A stretch of DNA of 64,000 nt from JBGLNJ01 sp034434835 (GCA_034434835.1 DAOTXX010000021.1:36936-100935); one strand, 5' to 3'; counted from the stretch's first letter, positions 14,774-23,653 are shown. Notes: generated by a model not told the origin, from the sequence alone. Numbers and translations: made by a program.

Positions 14774-16771
14774 ATGTCTTTTGCGCTGATTGGAGTTCAC
14801 GCCCGCAACGCCGCCATCGAGGCTGCCGACAAGCAAGCTATCCGCGCCGCGCGCGTCGAAGCGGTCAAACTGTTGGTGGGCAGCAACGCGCCCTCCGAGA
14901 TTGACGCCTATCGTCAGGCCGGAGCGCAGGTGATTCACGCGCGACTTTATACGGAAGAACCCGCGCACGATACCGGCATGAGCTGGCAAAAGTTTGTCCA
15001 GGTGTTTGCGCCCGCGATGCAAGAATACATCGCTCGCGGCGTCACTGCGTTCGAGATTCACAATGAACCCAACCTGACGACGGAAGGTTACGGCGTCACC
15101 TGGCGCAGCCCGCAAGAGTTTGGTGCGTGGTTCAAGCAAGTCGTACAGGGATTCCGCACGCGCTTCGGGCGCAGCGTTCGATTGGGCTTTCCAGGTCTTT
15201 CGCCCGGCGCGCCCGGCGGCCCGCGTGTGATCTCGGATTGGGATTTCCTGGCGGGTTGCCGAGATGCCGTCGCCATGGCAGATTTCCTGTGCCTGCACAC
15301 GTATTGGCAAAGTCGCGGCGAGATGGAGGACATTAACGGTGGGCTGCGCTTTCTCAAAGAGTATCACGAAAAGTTTCCCGATAAACCCATCGTGATCAGC
15401 GAGTTTTCCAACAACGGCACTCTGGAGGATGCAGCGACCAAAGGCAAACAGTACGCGGTGTTTTACGCGCTGTGCCAGCAGTATTCGTGGATCGAAGCCG
15501 CCTATGCCTTCATCCTCAGCAGTCCCAACTCCGAATTCGCTCACGAGACATGGCGGACGGAAAACGGAACCCTCAAGCCGATTGCCTCTGCGGTGGCCGC
15601 GCGCGCCACACTGCCCGCGCCCTCTCAACTGCGACTGGCCTGGCCCGCCGACACAGGCTTCATCGGCCAGATCACCCAGATTTACGGCGAGCAGCAGCAA
15701 TTCTACTATGACCATTCGCTCGACCCGGCCACCGGCCAACACTGGCTGCGCGGTGGTCACGCGGGGATCGATCTCTACGTCGGCGCAAGCGACGGCGCGC
15801 CGATCCGATCTGCGATCGCCGGCGATGTGATCCGCAGCCGCTTTGATCCCACCGGCTTTGGCGATTTCGTCCGCATCCGCAGCCTCGTGCCCAACGTCGG
15901 CACGGTCGAGTTGACCTACGCGCACCTTTCGCAGCGACTCGTCCAAGAGACCCACCCGCCCACGTTCGTCAATCAAAGTGACGTGATCGGGCTGGGCGGA
16001 CATTCGGGCACCGCGCATGGCACACACCTCCACCTCGCCATCAAGATCACGAGCGACGCCGCCCTGCTCGACGCGATGCGAGCGTGCAGCGGGTACATCA
16101 ATCCGTATCCGTATCTGTGCTGGCGTGGTCAGCCGCGCACTGATTACGAGCGGACGTACCTGCTGCTGCCTCCCAACAAGCCCAAGGCATGGGCATTGGC
16201 CGCGGTTCAGGCGACGTGGGATCGAGCGCGCCTGACGATCGGCGCGAGCGCGGACGATGCCGGCATCGGCAACCTCTCGTACCGGCGCGTGATCGCAGTC
16301 AATCCCGCCGAATGGCCCGGCAACCTCAAGGCGTTCTTTGAGCGCACTTTTCCCGGCGTCGAATATGTCACAGTCCAGGCAGCCTCGCCCGCCGATCTCG
16401 CAGTCAAACTCACCCAGGTACCTGGCCCGGCCTATCCCCCGCCCCTCCCGCCGCCGCGAGGTCAACCGGGGATTGGCCGTCCGTATGAACGTGTCTATGT
16501 CCTGATACCGCCACAGGCCGACGCGACCTGGGTGCAAGCGGTTGTAGAAGCCACTTGGGAGTCAAAGCAATACACGATCGGGGGGAGCGCGGACGACGCA
16601 GGGATCGGCGATCTTCCCGCGCGCAAGATCATTGCGATCAATCCGGCGGGATGGGGTAGCACTCCGCCGCTCGATCAGGCGTGGTACGACGCCCACTATC
16701 CGGGCGCGCAATTCACCGAGGTCAACGCGGACACGCCGCAAGAATTGCAGCAAGTACTGGCGGGGATATGA
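14774..16771 (+). CDS. Multidomain protein: clan-A glycosidase-like barrel, M23 peptidase domain, two tandem C-terminal repeats
   Basis: 665 aa from ATG 14774 (GAAAGGA 7 bp upstream). Residues about 1-275 resemble a TIM-barrel glycoside hydrolase with acid/base Glu in FEIHNEPNL and nucleophile Glu in IVISEFSNNG. Residues about 300-440 are an M23/LytM domain: HAGID (HxxxD), TYAHLS and THLHLAI (HxH). Two roughly 90-residue repeats follow, each beginning YER(T/V)Y(L/V)L(L/I)PP and containing GxSADDAGIG(N/D)L. There is no signal peptide, which is odd for a cell-wall or polysaccharide hydrolase. Activity on peptidoglycan is inference. Confidence 0.75.
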   Translation: MSFALIGVHARNAAIEAADKQAIRAARVEAVKLLVGSNAPSEIDAYRQAGAQVIHARLYTEEPAHDTGMSWQKFVQVFAPAMQEYIARGVTAFEIHNEPNLTTEGYGVTWRSPQEFGAWFKQVVQGFRTRFGRSVRLGFPGLSPGAPGGPRVISDWDFLAGCRDAVAMADFLCLHTYWQSRGEMEDINGGLRFLKEYHEKFPDKPIVISEFSNNGTLEDAATKGKQYAVFYALCQQYSWIEAAYAFILSSPNSEFAHETWRTENGTLKPIASAVAARATLPAPSQLRLAWPADTGFIGQITQIYGEQQQFYYDHSLDPATGQHWLRGGHAGIDLYVGASDGAPIRSAIAGDVIRSRFDPTGFGDFVRIRSLVPNVGTVELTYAHLSQRLVQETHPPTFVNQSDVIGLGGHSGTAHGTHLHLAIKITSDAALLDAMRACSGYINPYPYLCWRGQPRTDYERTYLLLPPNKPKAWALAAVQATWDRARLTIGASADDAGIGNLSYRRVIAVNPAEWPGNLKAFFERTFPGVEYVTVQAASPADLAVKLTQVPGPAYPPPLPPPRGQPGIGRPYERVYVLIPPQADATWVQAVVEATWESKQYTIGGSADDAGIGDLPARKIIAINPAGWGSTPPLDQAWYDAHYPGAQFTEVNADTPQELQQVLAGI

Positions 16772-16795
16772 GTCTCAAACGTCATACGTCAAACG

Positions 16796-18232
16796 TCAGC
16801 GGCGCGTTCGATAGGCGCTGAGCAGACGCTCGCGCGCCTCGGCGTGATGGACGATCGGCGCGGGATAATCTCGGCCAATGAGACATCCCGACGCTCGCTG
16901 CACATCCATCGGCATCTCCCACGGCTTGTGGATGAATTTATCCGGAACATCTGCCAGTTCAGACACCCAGCGCTGGACGTAATTGCCTCCGGGATCAAAC
17001 TTCTCGCCTTGCAGCACCGGATTAAACACCCGAAAGTACGGCGCAGCATCCGTGCCCACGCCCGCGGTCCATTGCCAGCCGCCGTTGTTCGAGGCCGGGT
17101 CGCCGTCCACAAGGTGCTGCATGAACCACCGCTCGCCCCAGCGCCAATCAATCAGCAAGTCCTTGACGAGGAACGAGGCGACGATCATGCGCGCGCGGTT
17201 GTGCATCCAGCCGGTCGCCTTCAACTGGCGCATCGCGGCATCCACGACAGGATAGCCCGTGCGCCCCTCGCACCACGCGGCAAATTCGCGTTCATCGTTG
17301 CGCCACGGGATATTCCTCAACTCGGCGCGAAAAGCCTGCGTGAGCACATTTGGAAAGTGATACAGAATCGAGAGGTAAAACTCGCGCCAGACCAGCTCGT
17401 TCAACCAAGCCTCGGCGCTGGCGCGCGCCGACTTGTTCGGCGCCGATTCCATCGCGCTGTATGCAGCCACAACAGCCTGTCGCGCGGAAAGCATCCCAAA
17501 GCGCAAGTACGGCGAAAGCTGCGATGTGCCCGCCAGGTTCATCCGATTGCGGGCTTCGCCATACCGATAGATTGGCGGATCGTCGCAATCCACAAACTGG
17601 CTCAGACGATCTTGCGCCTCGGCTTCGCCCGGCGCAAAGGGAACCTCAGAGAGCAAACCCGCATCGGCTGGGAGCGTATGACCCGGCACATTGGCCGGAG
17701 TCGGAATGTGCCGGGGCGCTGGCAAAACCGAATTCGGTTTAGGTGGCGGGAGCGCCTTCCACGCCCGGCTGAACGGCGTAAACACTGTGTATGGCTTGCC
17801 ATCCTTCTTGACGACCGCCTCAGGAGGGTGCACCGTGAGGCTGCTGATCAGATGAAGCGGCACATGTCGAGCAACCTGCGCATCGCGTCGTCGAGCATAA
17901 GGAGAATAGTCCTCTTCGGCAAAGATGATACTCGCGCCGACCTCATCCACGAGTGCCTTCAACTGGTCGCCGGGGTGGCCCTGACGCACGATCAGGCGGC
18001 TGCCGCGCGCGCGCAAATCGGCATCGAGCTGGCGCAGTCCGCCAAGCAGGAACGCCCGGCGCTTTTCACTTGCGTGCGGCGATTTCCACAACGCCGGGTC
18101 AAGGACAAACACAGGCACGACTTGCTCTGCTCCGGCCAGCGCAGCGGCAAGCGTCTGATTGTCGCTCAGACGGAAATCACGCCGAATCCACCACAAAGCG
18201 ACCGACGAGAACACTGGCTGATCTCGCTTCAT
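16796..18232 (-). CDS. phrB: Deoxyribodipyrimidine photolyase
   Basis: Light-driven DNA repair enzyme (cryptochrome/photolyase class I), 478 aa, normal length. The N-terminal antenna Rossmann domain begins ALWWIRRDFRLSDNQTL. The FAD domain contains RMNLAGTSQLSPYLRFG, WLNELVWREFY, TGWMHNRARMI and GVGTDAAPYFRVFNP. The last gene of a four-gene minus-strand operon; its ATG overlaps the upstream stop (ATGA). Photolyase grouped with carotenoid and TIGR01777 genes is typical of light-responsive clusters. Confidence 0.95.
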   Translation of the reverse strand: MKRDQPVFSSVALWWIRRDFRLSDNQTLAAALAGAEQVVPVFVLDPALWKSPHASEKRRAFLLGGLRQLDADLRARGSRLIVRQGHPGDQLKALVDEVGASIIFAEEDYSPYARRRDAQVARHVPLHLISSLTVHPPEAVVKKDGKPYTVFTPFSRAWKALPPPKPNSVLPAPRHIPTPANVPGHTLPADAGLLSEVPFAPGEAEAQDRLSQFVDCDDPPIYRYGEARNRMNLAGTSQLSPYLRFGMLSARQAVVAAYSAMESAPNKSARASAEAWLNELVWREFYLSILYHFPNVLTQAFRAELRNIPWRNDEREFAAWCEGRTGYPVVDAAMRQLKATGWMHNRARMIVASFLVKDLLIDWRWGERWFMQHLVDGDPASNNGGWQWTAGVGTDAAPYFRVFNPVLQGEKFDPGGNYVQRWVSELADVPDKFIHKPWEMPMDVQRASGCLIGRDYPAPIVHHAEARERLLSAYRTRR

Positions 18233-19770
18233 AGCGCGTTTTCCGTCGGCGCAAGAAACATGGGCGGGTGCTGCTCTACCGGCACGCCTTGCTCCGCCAA
18301 AATTAAAGACGCCACGCGCAGCCCGCCCAGCGCAACCGCCGCCGTGGATTGACCCGGAAAGATGCTATCGCCCACCATCCATACACCGGGCATCTGGCGC
18401 GGCCCTCGTGCCTGCAGCAGTCGAAGGCGAGTTTGGGGCAAGCCCCCGACCCAGCCCCAAGCGCGGCGTGTAAAGCGTTGGAACGTAATGGGCGTGCCGG
18501 GCAAAATCAAATCGGCAGCATCACGCAATCCGGGCAGCGCCACTTGCGCCGCCTGCAAAACGCGTTCGGCGTAATCAGCCTTGCGCGCTTCATACGCGAG
18601 CCGGTCGTGTTCGTACAAATCCCACCACACATGCAGAGCGGTGTGTGTGCTGATCGTGAGTGCCCGGCGACCTGCGGGTGCTCGCCGCTTGTCCCAGGCC
18701 GGGCTGAGTGAAAGGAAAACCGTATTGCCTTCGCCCAACGGCTGGCGCATCACAACTTGATGGTGCAAGGGCCACTCGATCGGCACGGCGGAATCATCCA
18801 GACCGACATACACCATGTAGGCTCCCCATCCCTCGCGCGGCCGAGGGGGCAAGCGACGCAAATGGCGCGGCGCGTTTTCACCCAACAAACGCGCAATATT
18901 CCAGGGTGACAAGTTCGCGATCACCACATCGGCTGGGAAGGTATCGCCCTTGTTCGTCTCCACCGCAACAGGCCGACCTCGCTCAACGACGATGCGGCTT
19001 GCCTCTTGACGAAAATGTACCTGTCCACCATGCCCGCGCACGGCCTGCACCAACTTCCGGGCTATTGTCCCCATGCCGCCTTCCAGGTGCACCACACCAC
19101 GCCGAGGCAAATCCATGGCCGCTGCGCCATAGAGTGCATTGGCATTTTCACTCGTCGTTTGCGCCGAGATGAGCAATTGAGCGTCCACAAACAAACGCAG
19201 CCGCTCAGATGCGCCGCGCAGGTGCGCCGCCAGCGGCTGAAGGGCATCGGCTATCAGCGATGGCTTGAGATGACGGCGCACGTCATGGCCGATCCAGGCC
19301 AGGCCCGTCTGAACAAGCTGTGCCCACTCGCGCGCCGATTGTGGCGGCCACGCGGGCGAGCGCAACGCCAGGTTCCACAGCGCGTCCGCCGTATCTTCCT
19401 GCCAGCGCCAGAACGGTTCGGCTCCCTCGCCCAAGGCGGTGCGATACACCTGCCAGCGTGACTCGTCCCCCCGGCGGGTCACGCATGCGCCATCGGGCAG
19501 ATGCACGACCATGGCCGGGTCAGCGGCATGAGCCGGCCACTGGCCGATCCCGGCCGACCGGGCGACCAAGTCCATCGGCCCACCGGGATAAAAGCCCGCG
19601 GCCAGCGTCGCGCCCGCGTCAAAGTGATAGCCCTGGTGATAAAACGTGCCCGCACAGCCGCCCGGATACACGTGCGCTTCGAGCACGGTCACATCTATTC
19701 CCCCGCGCGCGAGCACCGCCGCCGTCGTCAAGCCGCCGACGCCCGCGCCGATGACGACCACGCGATTCAT
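18229..19770 (-). CDS. Phytoene desaturase/CrtISO/CrtD-like FAD oxidoreductase
   Basis: 513 aa. FAD-binding MNRVVVIGAGVGGLTTAA at the N-terminus, then VLEAHVYPGGCAGTF typical of carotenoid desaturases and isomerases. The C-terminal GVWMVGDSIFPGQSTAAVAL is the second dinucleotide motif with FPGQS typical of CrtD/CrtISO. No other carotenoid gene lies in the window, so the exact reaction (desaturation or isomerisation) is open. ATGA overlaps at both ends couple it to the SRPBCC gene upstream and photolyase downstream. An in-frame extension to 19872 runs into the neighbour and was rejected. Confidence 0.85.
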   Translation of the reverse strand: MNRVVVIGAGVGGLTTAAVLARGGIDVTVLEAHVYPGGCAGTFYHQGYHFDAGATLAAGFYPGGPMDLVARSAGIGQWPAHAADPAMVVHLPDGACVTRRGDESRWQVYRTALGEGAEPFWRWQEDTADALWNLALRSPAWPPQSAREWAQLVQTGLAWIGHDVRRHLKPSLIADALQPLAAHLRGASERLRLFVDAQLLISAQTTSENANALYGAAAMDLPRRGVVHLEGGMGTIARKLVQAVRGHGGQVHFRQEASRIVVERGRPVAVETNKGDTFPADVVIANLSPWNIARLLGENAPRHLRRLPPRPREGWGAYMVYVGLDDSAVPIEWPLHHQVVMRQPLGEGNTVFLSLSPAWDKRRAPAGRRALTISTHTALHVWWDLYEHDRLAYEARKADYAERVLQAAQVALPGLRDAADLILPGTPITFQRFTRRAWGWVGGLPQTRLRLLQARGPRQMPGVWMVGDSIFPGQSTAAVALGGLRVASLILAEQGVPVEQHPPMFLAPTENAL

Positions 19771-20216
19771 GGCGCTGTGCTCTCCAAGATGCGGCGAGTC
19801 CGCCAACCACGATAGGCGAACAAAAGGGGCAGGGTCAACCACATGCAGCCACCGACGATCCGCCACAGCCAATGCGATGACAACTCGGCCTGCACCTCGT
19901 CAATCACCTCCGTCGTCGCCATATCCACCGGGGCAAACGAGTGGCGATGCACCCACGCGCGGAATGGCCCGCGCACCTGGCGATCCACAAAGCCGCTGTC
20001 CGACGCCTGTTCGATCTGCGCCAGCCACCGAACCGGCAACGGCCCGAACCACATCGTAAAATCAACCTCATCGCCAGTATGTTGAATCGTGGGCGCGCGA
20101 TGGATGCGTACGATCACGGGCGGCGGCGTGAGCATCGCCAGGCTGGCCGTCTGGCTATGAAACTGGGCAACCGCGGCGAGCAAAGCCCGCACGCGAAAGC
20201 GATGCTGGAATTTCAT
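19767..20216 (-). CDS. SRPBCC (cyclase/dehydrase-like) family protein
   Basis: 149 aa from ATG 20216. START-like ligand-binding fold by pattern: VAQFHSQTASLAMLTPPPV then MWFGPLPVRWLAQIE and RGPFRAWVHRHSF. A C-terminal WLTLPLLFAYRGWRTRRIL may be a membrane-facing helix. Such proteins commonly adjoin TIGR01777 epimerases and photolyase. It starts within the stop of the epimerase (ATGA). Ligand unknown. Confidence 0.75.
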   Translation of the reverse strand: MKFQHRFRVRALLAAVAQFHSQTASLAMLTPPPVIVRIHRAPTIQHTGDEVDFTMWFGPLPVRWLAQIEQASDSGFVDRQVRGPFRAWVHRHSFAPVDMATTEVIDEVQAELSSHWLWRIVGGCMWLTLPLLFAYRGWRTRRILESTAP

Positions 20217-21151
20217 TTGAGCAAATCCCGCAGCGCGGATTCCACGTCGGGAAAGCGGAACTGGAACCCCATTTGCTGCAATCGCTTGGGCACCTGCCAC
20301 TGACCGTCCAGCACCAGTGTGGCCTTTTCGCCCAGCAGCAGACGCATGGCCAAAACCGGCGTCGGCATGAACGATGGGCGACGCATCACCTGCCCGATCA
20401 CACGACTGAGGTCGGCGTTGGTGAGCGGATTTGGCGCGCACACGTTGAACGCGCCACGCGCGTCAGGATCGTCCATCAGAAACCGGATCGCGCGCACCTG
20501 ATCCTGGATGTGAATCCACGAGAACCACTGTTTGCCGCTGCCCAGCGGCCCGCCGACAAACAACTTGAATGGCAACAGCATAAAGGGCAGCGCGCCGCCC
20601 TGCGTGCTCATCACTACACCTGCCGTTCGAATCACGGCGCGACGCACGCCCATCTCTTCGACGTAAGCAGTGGTTGCTTCCCAGTCCAGACAAATCCTGG
20701 CGAGAGCATCACCACCCGCCGGCGTGTCTTCGGTGATTTCCGTGTCGCCGCGCACACCATAGTAACCCACCGCCGAAGCCTGGATCAGCACTTGCGGTTT
20801 TTGCTTCGCCGTCTCTATGGCATGTTTGACTGCCATGCCCGCGTTGACGCGGCTGCTGCGGATGAGTTGCTTGCGATCCGGCGTCCAGCGTTTCGTGATC
20901 AACGCAACCATGTTTTCGCCGCCGATGCTTTCGCCCGCCAGGTTGACGATCGCATCCGCGCCGTCGGCCAGCGCACCCCAGCCGGAAGCCGTGCGGCCAT
21001 CCCACCGCTCCGCGCGCACACCAGCTGGGAGGAGCGCTTTTTCAGGCGAGCGGCTGAGAACGATCACGTCATGATGGTCGGCAGCCAGACTCTCTGCCAA
21101 CGCCCGGCCAATCAAGCCTGTGCCACCAGCGATAACGACGCGCATATGCAT
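20213..21151 (-). CDS. TIGR01777-family NAD(P)-binding epimerase-like protein
   Basis: 312 aa. Starts MHMRVVIAGGTGLIGRALAE; ATG at 21151 or 21145, both just behind AGGGAGAAA. It has the Rossmann motif GGTGLIG, VNLAGESIGG and the active-site-like YYG in ASAVGYYGVRG, then the C-terminal domain of YfcH-like proteins (MPTPVLAMRLLLGEKATLVL). The first gene of the coupled epimerase-SRPBCC-desaturase-photolyase operon. Biochemical function of the family is unsettled. Confidence 0.88.
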   Translation of the reverse strand: MHMRVVIAGGTGLIGRALAESLAADHHDVIVLSRSPEKALLPAGVRAERWDGRTASGWGALADGADAIVNLAGESIGGENMVALITKRWTPDRKQLIRSSRVNAGMAVKHAIETAKQKPQVLIQASAVGYYGVRGDTEITEDTPAGGDALARICLDWEATTAYVEEMGVRRAVIRTAGVVMSTQGGALPFMLLPFKLFVGGPLGSGKQWFSWIHIQDQVRAIRFLMDDPDARGAFNVCAPNPLTNADLSRVIGQVMRRPSFMPTPVLAMRLLLGEKATLVLDGQWQVPKRLQQMGFQFRFPDVESALRDLLK

Positions 21152-21183
21152 TTTCTCCCTTTCAAGTTGTGCCGAGCACAACG

Positions 21184-21687
21184 TCACACCTTCGCCGGGG
21201 CTAGAGACTCATTCGCAGCGTTGCGGTTCAATCCGTCCAACACCCCTATGATCTCTTGATTGAGCGGAATGTCGCTCATGGACTCGCCATAGTGTTGATA
21301 GCGAATCTGACCGGCCTTGTCCACCACCAGCACAGCCGGCATCCGCCCCAGCTTGAGCAAGTTGACCTCTTGCCGATACAAGTCCGCGACAGTGTGCTGC
21401 GGGTCCGCCAGCCCCGGGAACGGGAAAGTCTCCAATTGCCACGTGCGCTGAAAGGCACGCGGCCCATCCGGGCCGATGGCGAGTACCTCGGCCTCCCGAG
21501 CAACAAACTCGGAATAGTCACGACGCAACTGCGCCAAGTGCCGACGGCAGTACGGTCACATAAAACCGCGCGTGAACACCAGCACGACATGTTTTTTGCC
21601 TCGATAGTCCGAGAGGCGGATCGTGTTGCCTTGCGTATCGGTCAGCGTAAAATCGGGCGCGGCGTTTCTTTCCAGACGTTGCGACAT
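21184..21687 (-). CDS. Peroxiredoxin-like (AhpC/TSA) protein with in-frame UGA: probable selenoprotein
   Basis: Read from ATG 21687 (AGGAGG 6 bp upstream) through TGA at 21556-21558 to TGA at 21184-21186, this is a complete 167-aa redoxin: ERNAAPDFTLTDTQGNTIRL, then FTRGFM-U44-PYCRRHLAQL, then FPFPGLADPQHTVADLYRQE and MPAVLVVDKAGQIRY. Homologues have Cys at the UGA position (RGFxCPYC), giving a UxxC redox centre here with Cys47. Standard gene calling would report only the C-terminal half. It lies 33 bp upstream of the light-response operon on the same strand. Likely substrates are peroxides, with electrons from thioredoxin. No sel genes are in the window. A nonsense mutation is the alternative. 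Confidence 0.8.
21528..21551 (-). promoter_or_regulatory. Candidate bacterial SECIS hairpin after the UGA
   Basis: In the mRNA, ACUGC pairs with GCAGU starting 4 nt after the UGA. After a one-base bulge an upper stem GUC/GGC (one G-U pair) carries a loop beginning GG. A G at the start of the apical loop fits bSECIS rules, but the loop is closer to the UGA (about 13 nt) than usual, so this is tentative. Confidence 0.35.
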
Positions 21688-21735
21688 GGTTCCTCCTGGT
21701 GGGCAACTGCGACCCTGCGAAGGCTTCAGTTCTCC

Positions 21736-22698
21736 CTACTGGATGCTATTCCAGAAATCAGTCACAGCCCGCATGAACTCGGCAGGACATTCTTCGTGCG
21801 GCACGTGACCACAATTTGGAATCACCACCAGCCTGGCATTGGGCAGCTCGCGCGCCAGCCGGACACTGCTCTGCGTCGGCACAATCCGATCATCATCGCC
21901 CGTGATCACCAGGACGGGCGACCTGATCTCGCTCAATCGCGCAGGTAGTCCGGAGGCACGCGGCGCCCGCGTAAACTCCCACAGGCTGCGATCCCAGTCA
22001 TTTGCTCTCAGCGGCCTCAGATAACCTTCCCATATCTCGGGTGTAATTTTGGAGGGATCATGCCAGGCTGAACGGGCAAAGTTCATGCCCCAATTCTGAA
22101 TCGAACGGACAAACAGCGGACCGAGCCTTTGCGCCTGGGGCGTTTGCAGAATCCAATTCATGATCCCGGCTGGGCTGTTTCCCTCGTAAATTGCTGCATC
22201 CACCAACACCAACGCCTGGACGCGCTCAGGCTGGCGCAGCGCTGCCCAAGTCGCGAGCGCGCCGCCGGCCGAGTTGCCGATCAGGATCGCCCGTTGGACA
22301 TTCTTGGCATCCATCATCGCCCAGACCATATCGGCCTGAAACTCGGCCCCATACGGATTTTCACCGGTCCACTTGAGAGGTCGTTCGGTCAATCCAAACG
22401 CAGGCCGATCGTAGGCAATGACGGTTCCGAATTTGGCAAGCGGCTGCATCACCTCCCGCCACGAGAACTCACTTGCCGCAAATCCATGCAAGAGCAATAT
22501 AGTGGGTTGACCTTGTCCTGCCTGTTTGTAGTGGACTTGCACGCCCTTGAGCGTGATGAACCGGCTATCGGGATCAGCCAATTGCTCCAGGGACACAGTT
22601 CCTTGCAGCGGTGGGATGGGGATCATGAGCGGCCCGATCAGGACAGTCGCCAGAAGAATGACGACAACGTTCATGAGCAACCGGCCTATGCGTTTCAT
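21736..22698 (-). CDS. Alpha/beta hydrolase with N-terminal membrane anchor
   Basis: 320 aa from ATG 22698, placed behind AAGGGG. The first 25 residues are a membrane segment (LLMNVVVILLATVLIGPLMI). Catalytic elements: oxyanion LLHGFAASEFSW, nucleophile elbow GNSAGG, acid TGDDDRIVP and His in NCGHVPHEE. The substrate is unknown; it resembles haloperoxidase/epoxide-hydrolase-like esterases. It lies 48 bp upstream of the selenoperoxiredoxin gene on the same strand. Confidence 0.85.
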   Translation of the reverse strand: MKRIGRLLMNVVVILLATVLIGPLMIPIPPLQGTVSLEQLADPDSRFITLKGVQVHYKQAGQGQPTILLLHGFAASEFSWREVMQPLAKFGTVIAYDRPAFGLTERPLKWTGENPYGAEFQADMVWAMMDAKNVQRAILIGNSAGGALATWAALRQPERVQALVLVDAAIYEGNSPAGIMNWILQTPQAQRLGPLFVRSIQNWGMNFARSAWHDPSKITPEIWEGYLRPLRANDWDRSLWEFTRAPRASGLPARLSEIRSPVLVITGDDDRIVPTQSSVRLARELPNARLVVIPNCGHVPHEECPAEFMRAVTDFWNSIQ

Positions 22699-22720
22699 GG
22701 AACCCCTTGTGATAAAGAGA

Positions 22721-22748
22721 GGGTAGCGCCTGGATTGTGGCACTACCC
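22721..22748 (-). terminator. Terminator after the DUF4397 gene
   Basis: On the minus strand GGGTAGTGCC pairs with GGCGCTACCC around an 8-nt loop and is followed by TCTCTTT. It lies 29 bp after the DUF4397 stop. Confidence 0.5.
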
Positions 22749-22776
22749 TCATTATACATTCGCACCCCAGATTGTG

Positions 22777-23571
22777 TTAGCGATCCGACTGCACGTAGAC
22801 CTTGCGATTGCGCAGCACGAGACCACCTGCGGCCAAAAGCGCGCCAGCAGCAAGAACCAGAATGTAAAGGGATGTCTGGGTCCCACCCGAGACCGGCAGC
22901 GTCATTGGCATCGGGCTTGCATCAACACTCAGAACTGCAGTCAAAGACGGCTGACCACCCGCCAGGCCCATTGCGAAAACCGTGTAGACCGTCTGATTAT
23001 CGAGCTTGACACCTGGCACGCTCAACGCGACGTTGTTGGTGCCGGCCAGGCGGACTTCCAAGTCATACGTGCCAGCCGCTACGGGCAAATACTCGCCAAC
23101 ACCCTTGAAGGCAATGTTCTTGAACAGGACCGGCCCGTTCTTGACGGCAATATCAACGGCCGGGGCATCGGGCGAAGCGTGAATGAAGCGAACATGAGCC
23201 TTGCCAGCTTCGGGCAGCGCATTGTTATCTTCGAGCACAAGCGGCGCAATGTCAGCCAGTTTGCCCAATGCGATCACAGTGTAATCCTTGCCCGCGCCAA
23301 AGCCAAGCGTGCCCTTGATCACGACGGGGGTCGTTGCACCTGCTGGAACGACCTGCACATCATAATTGCCGCCATCCAACGCTGCGTACTGGGTAATACC
23401 CTTGAACGGCGCGTTCTTGAAAGCCGGAGCGCCATTGACCCACACATCCACCGCGGGCGCATCGGGCGACGCATGAACGACGCGCACACGAGCCTTGCCC
23501 TCCGCCGCAAAGGCCGAGGTCGCCATCACCATCACCAATCCTAACATCACGATAACACTCAAGCGCTTCAT
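22777..23571 (-). CDS. Secreted DUF4397 protein with two repeats and a C-terminal anchor
   Basis: 264 aa. Signal peptide MKRLSVIVMLGLVMVMATSAFA. Two DUF4397 modules each start with (V/F)(V/I)HASPDAPAVD (about residues 28-115 and 125-215). The C-terminus has LPVSGG, a membrane helix (LYILVLAAGALLAAGGLVL) and basic RNRK, an LPxTG-like layout with S for T. DUF4397 is an extracellular beta-sandwich of unknown role. It has a strong promoter, suggesting an abundant surface protein. Cell-wall or membrane anchoring is inferred. Confidence 0.85.
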   Translation of the reverse strand: MKRLSVIVMLGLVMVMATSAFAAEGKARVRVVHASPDAPAVDVWVNGAPAFKNAPFKGITQYAALDGGNYDVQVVPAGATTPVVIKGTLGFGAGKDYTVIALGKLADIAPLVLEDNNALPEAGKAHVRFIHASPDAPAVDIAVKNGPVLFKNIAFKGVGEYLPVAAGTYDLEVRLAGTNNVALSVPGVKLDNQTVYTVFAMGLAGGQPSLTAVLSVDASPMPMTLPVSGGTQTSLYILVLAAGALLAAGGLVLRNRKVYVQSDR

Positions 23572-23624
23572 TTTTCTCTTCCTTCCTTATGGGATTTTTG
23601 GGTTTCTGATCCCCACTATTGACA

Positions 23625-23653
23625 AGTATATCATAATGTTTACTATTTGTCAA
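23625..23653 (-). promoter_or_regulatory. Strong sigma-70-type promoter of the DUF4397 gene
   Basis: Minus-strand TTGACA (23648-23653), 17-bp spacer and TGA-TATACT (23625-23630, extended -10), within an AT-rich 170-bp stretch (23590-23755) that is unlike the rest of the window and holds no gene. Confidence 0.8.

Noticed and set aside
14396..16537. Long minus-strand open frame of over 700 codons
   Set aside because: Antisense to the glycosidase/M23 gene, Arg/Gly/His-rich composition and no motifs; a by-product of high G+C codon usage. The same applies to long antisense frames at 207-1313, 57910-59205, 60327-61604 and 61617-62849.
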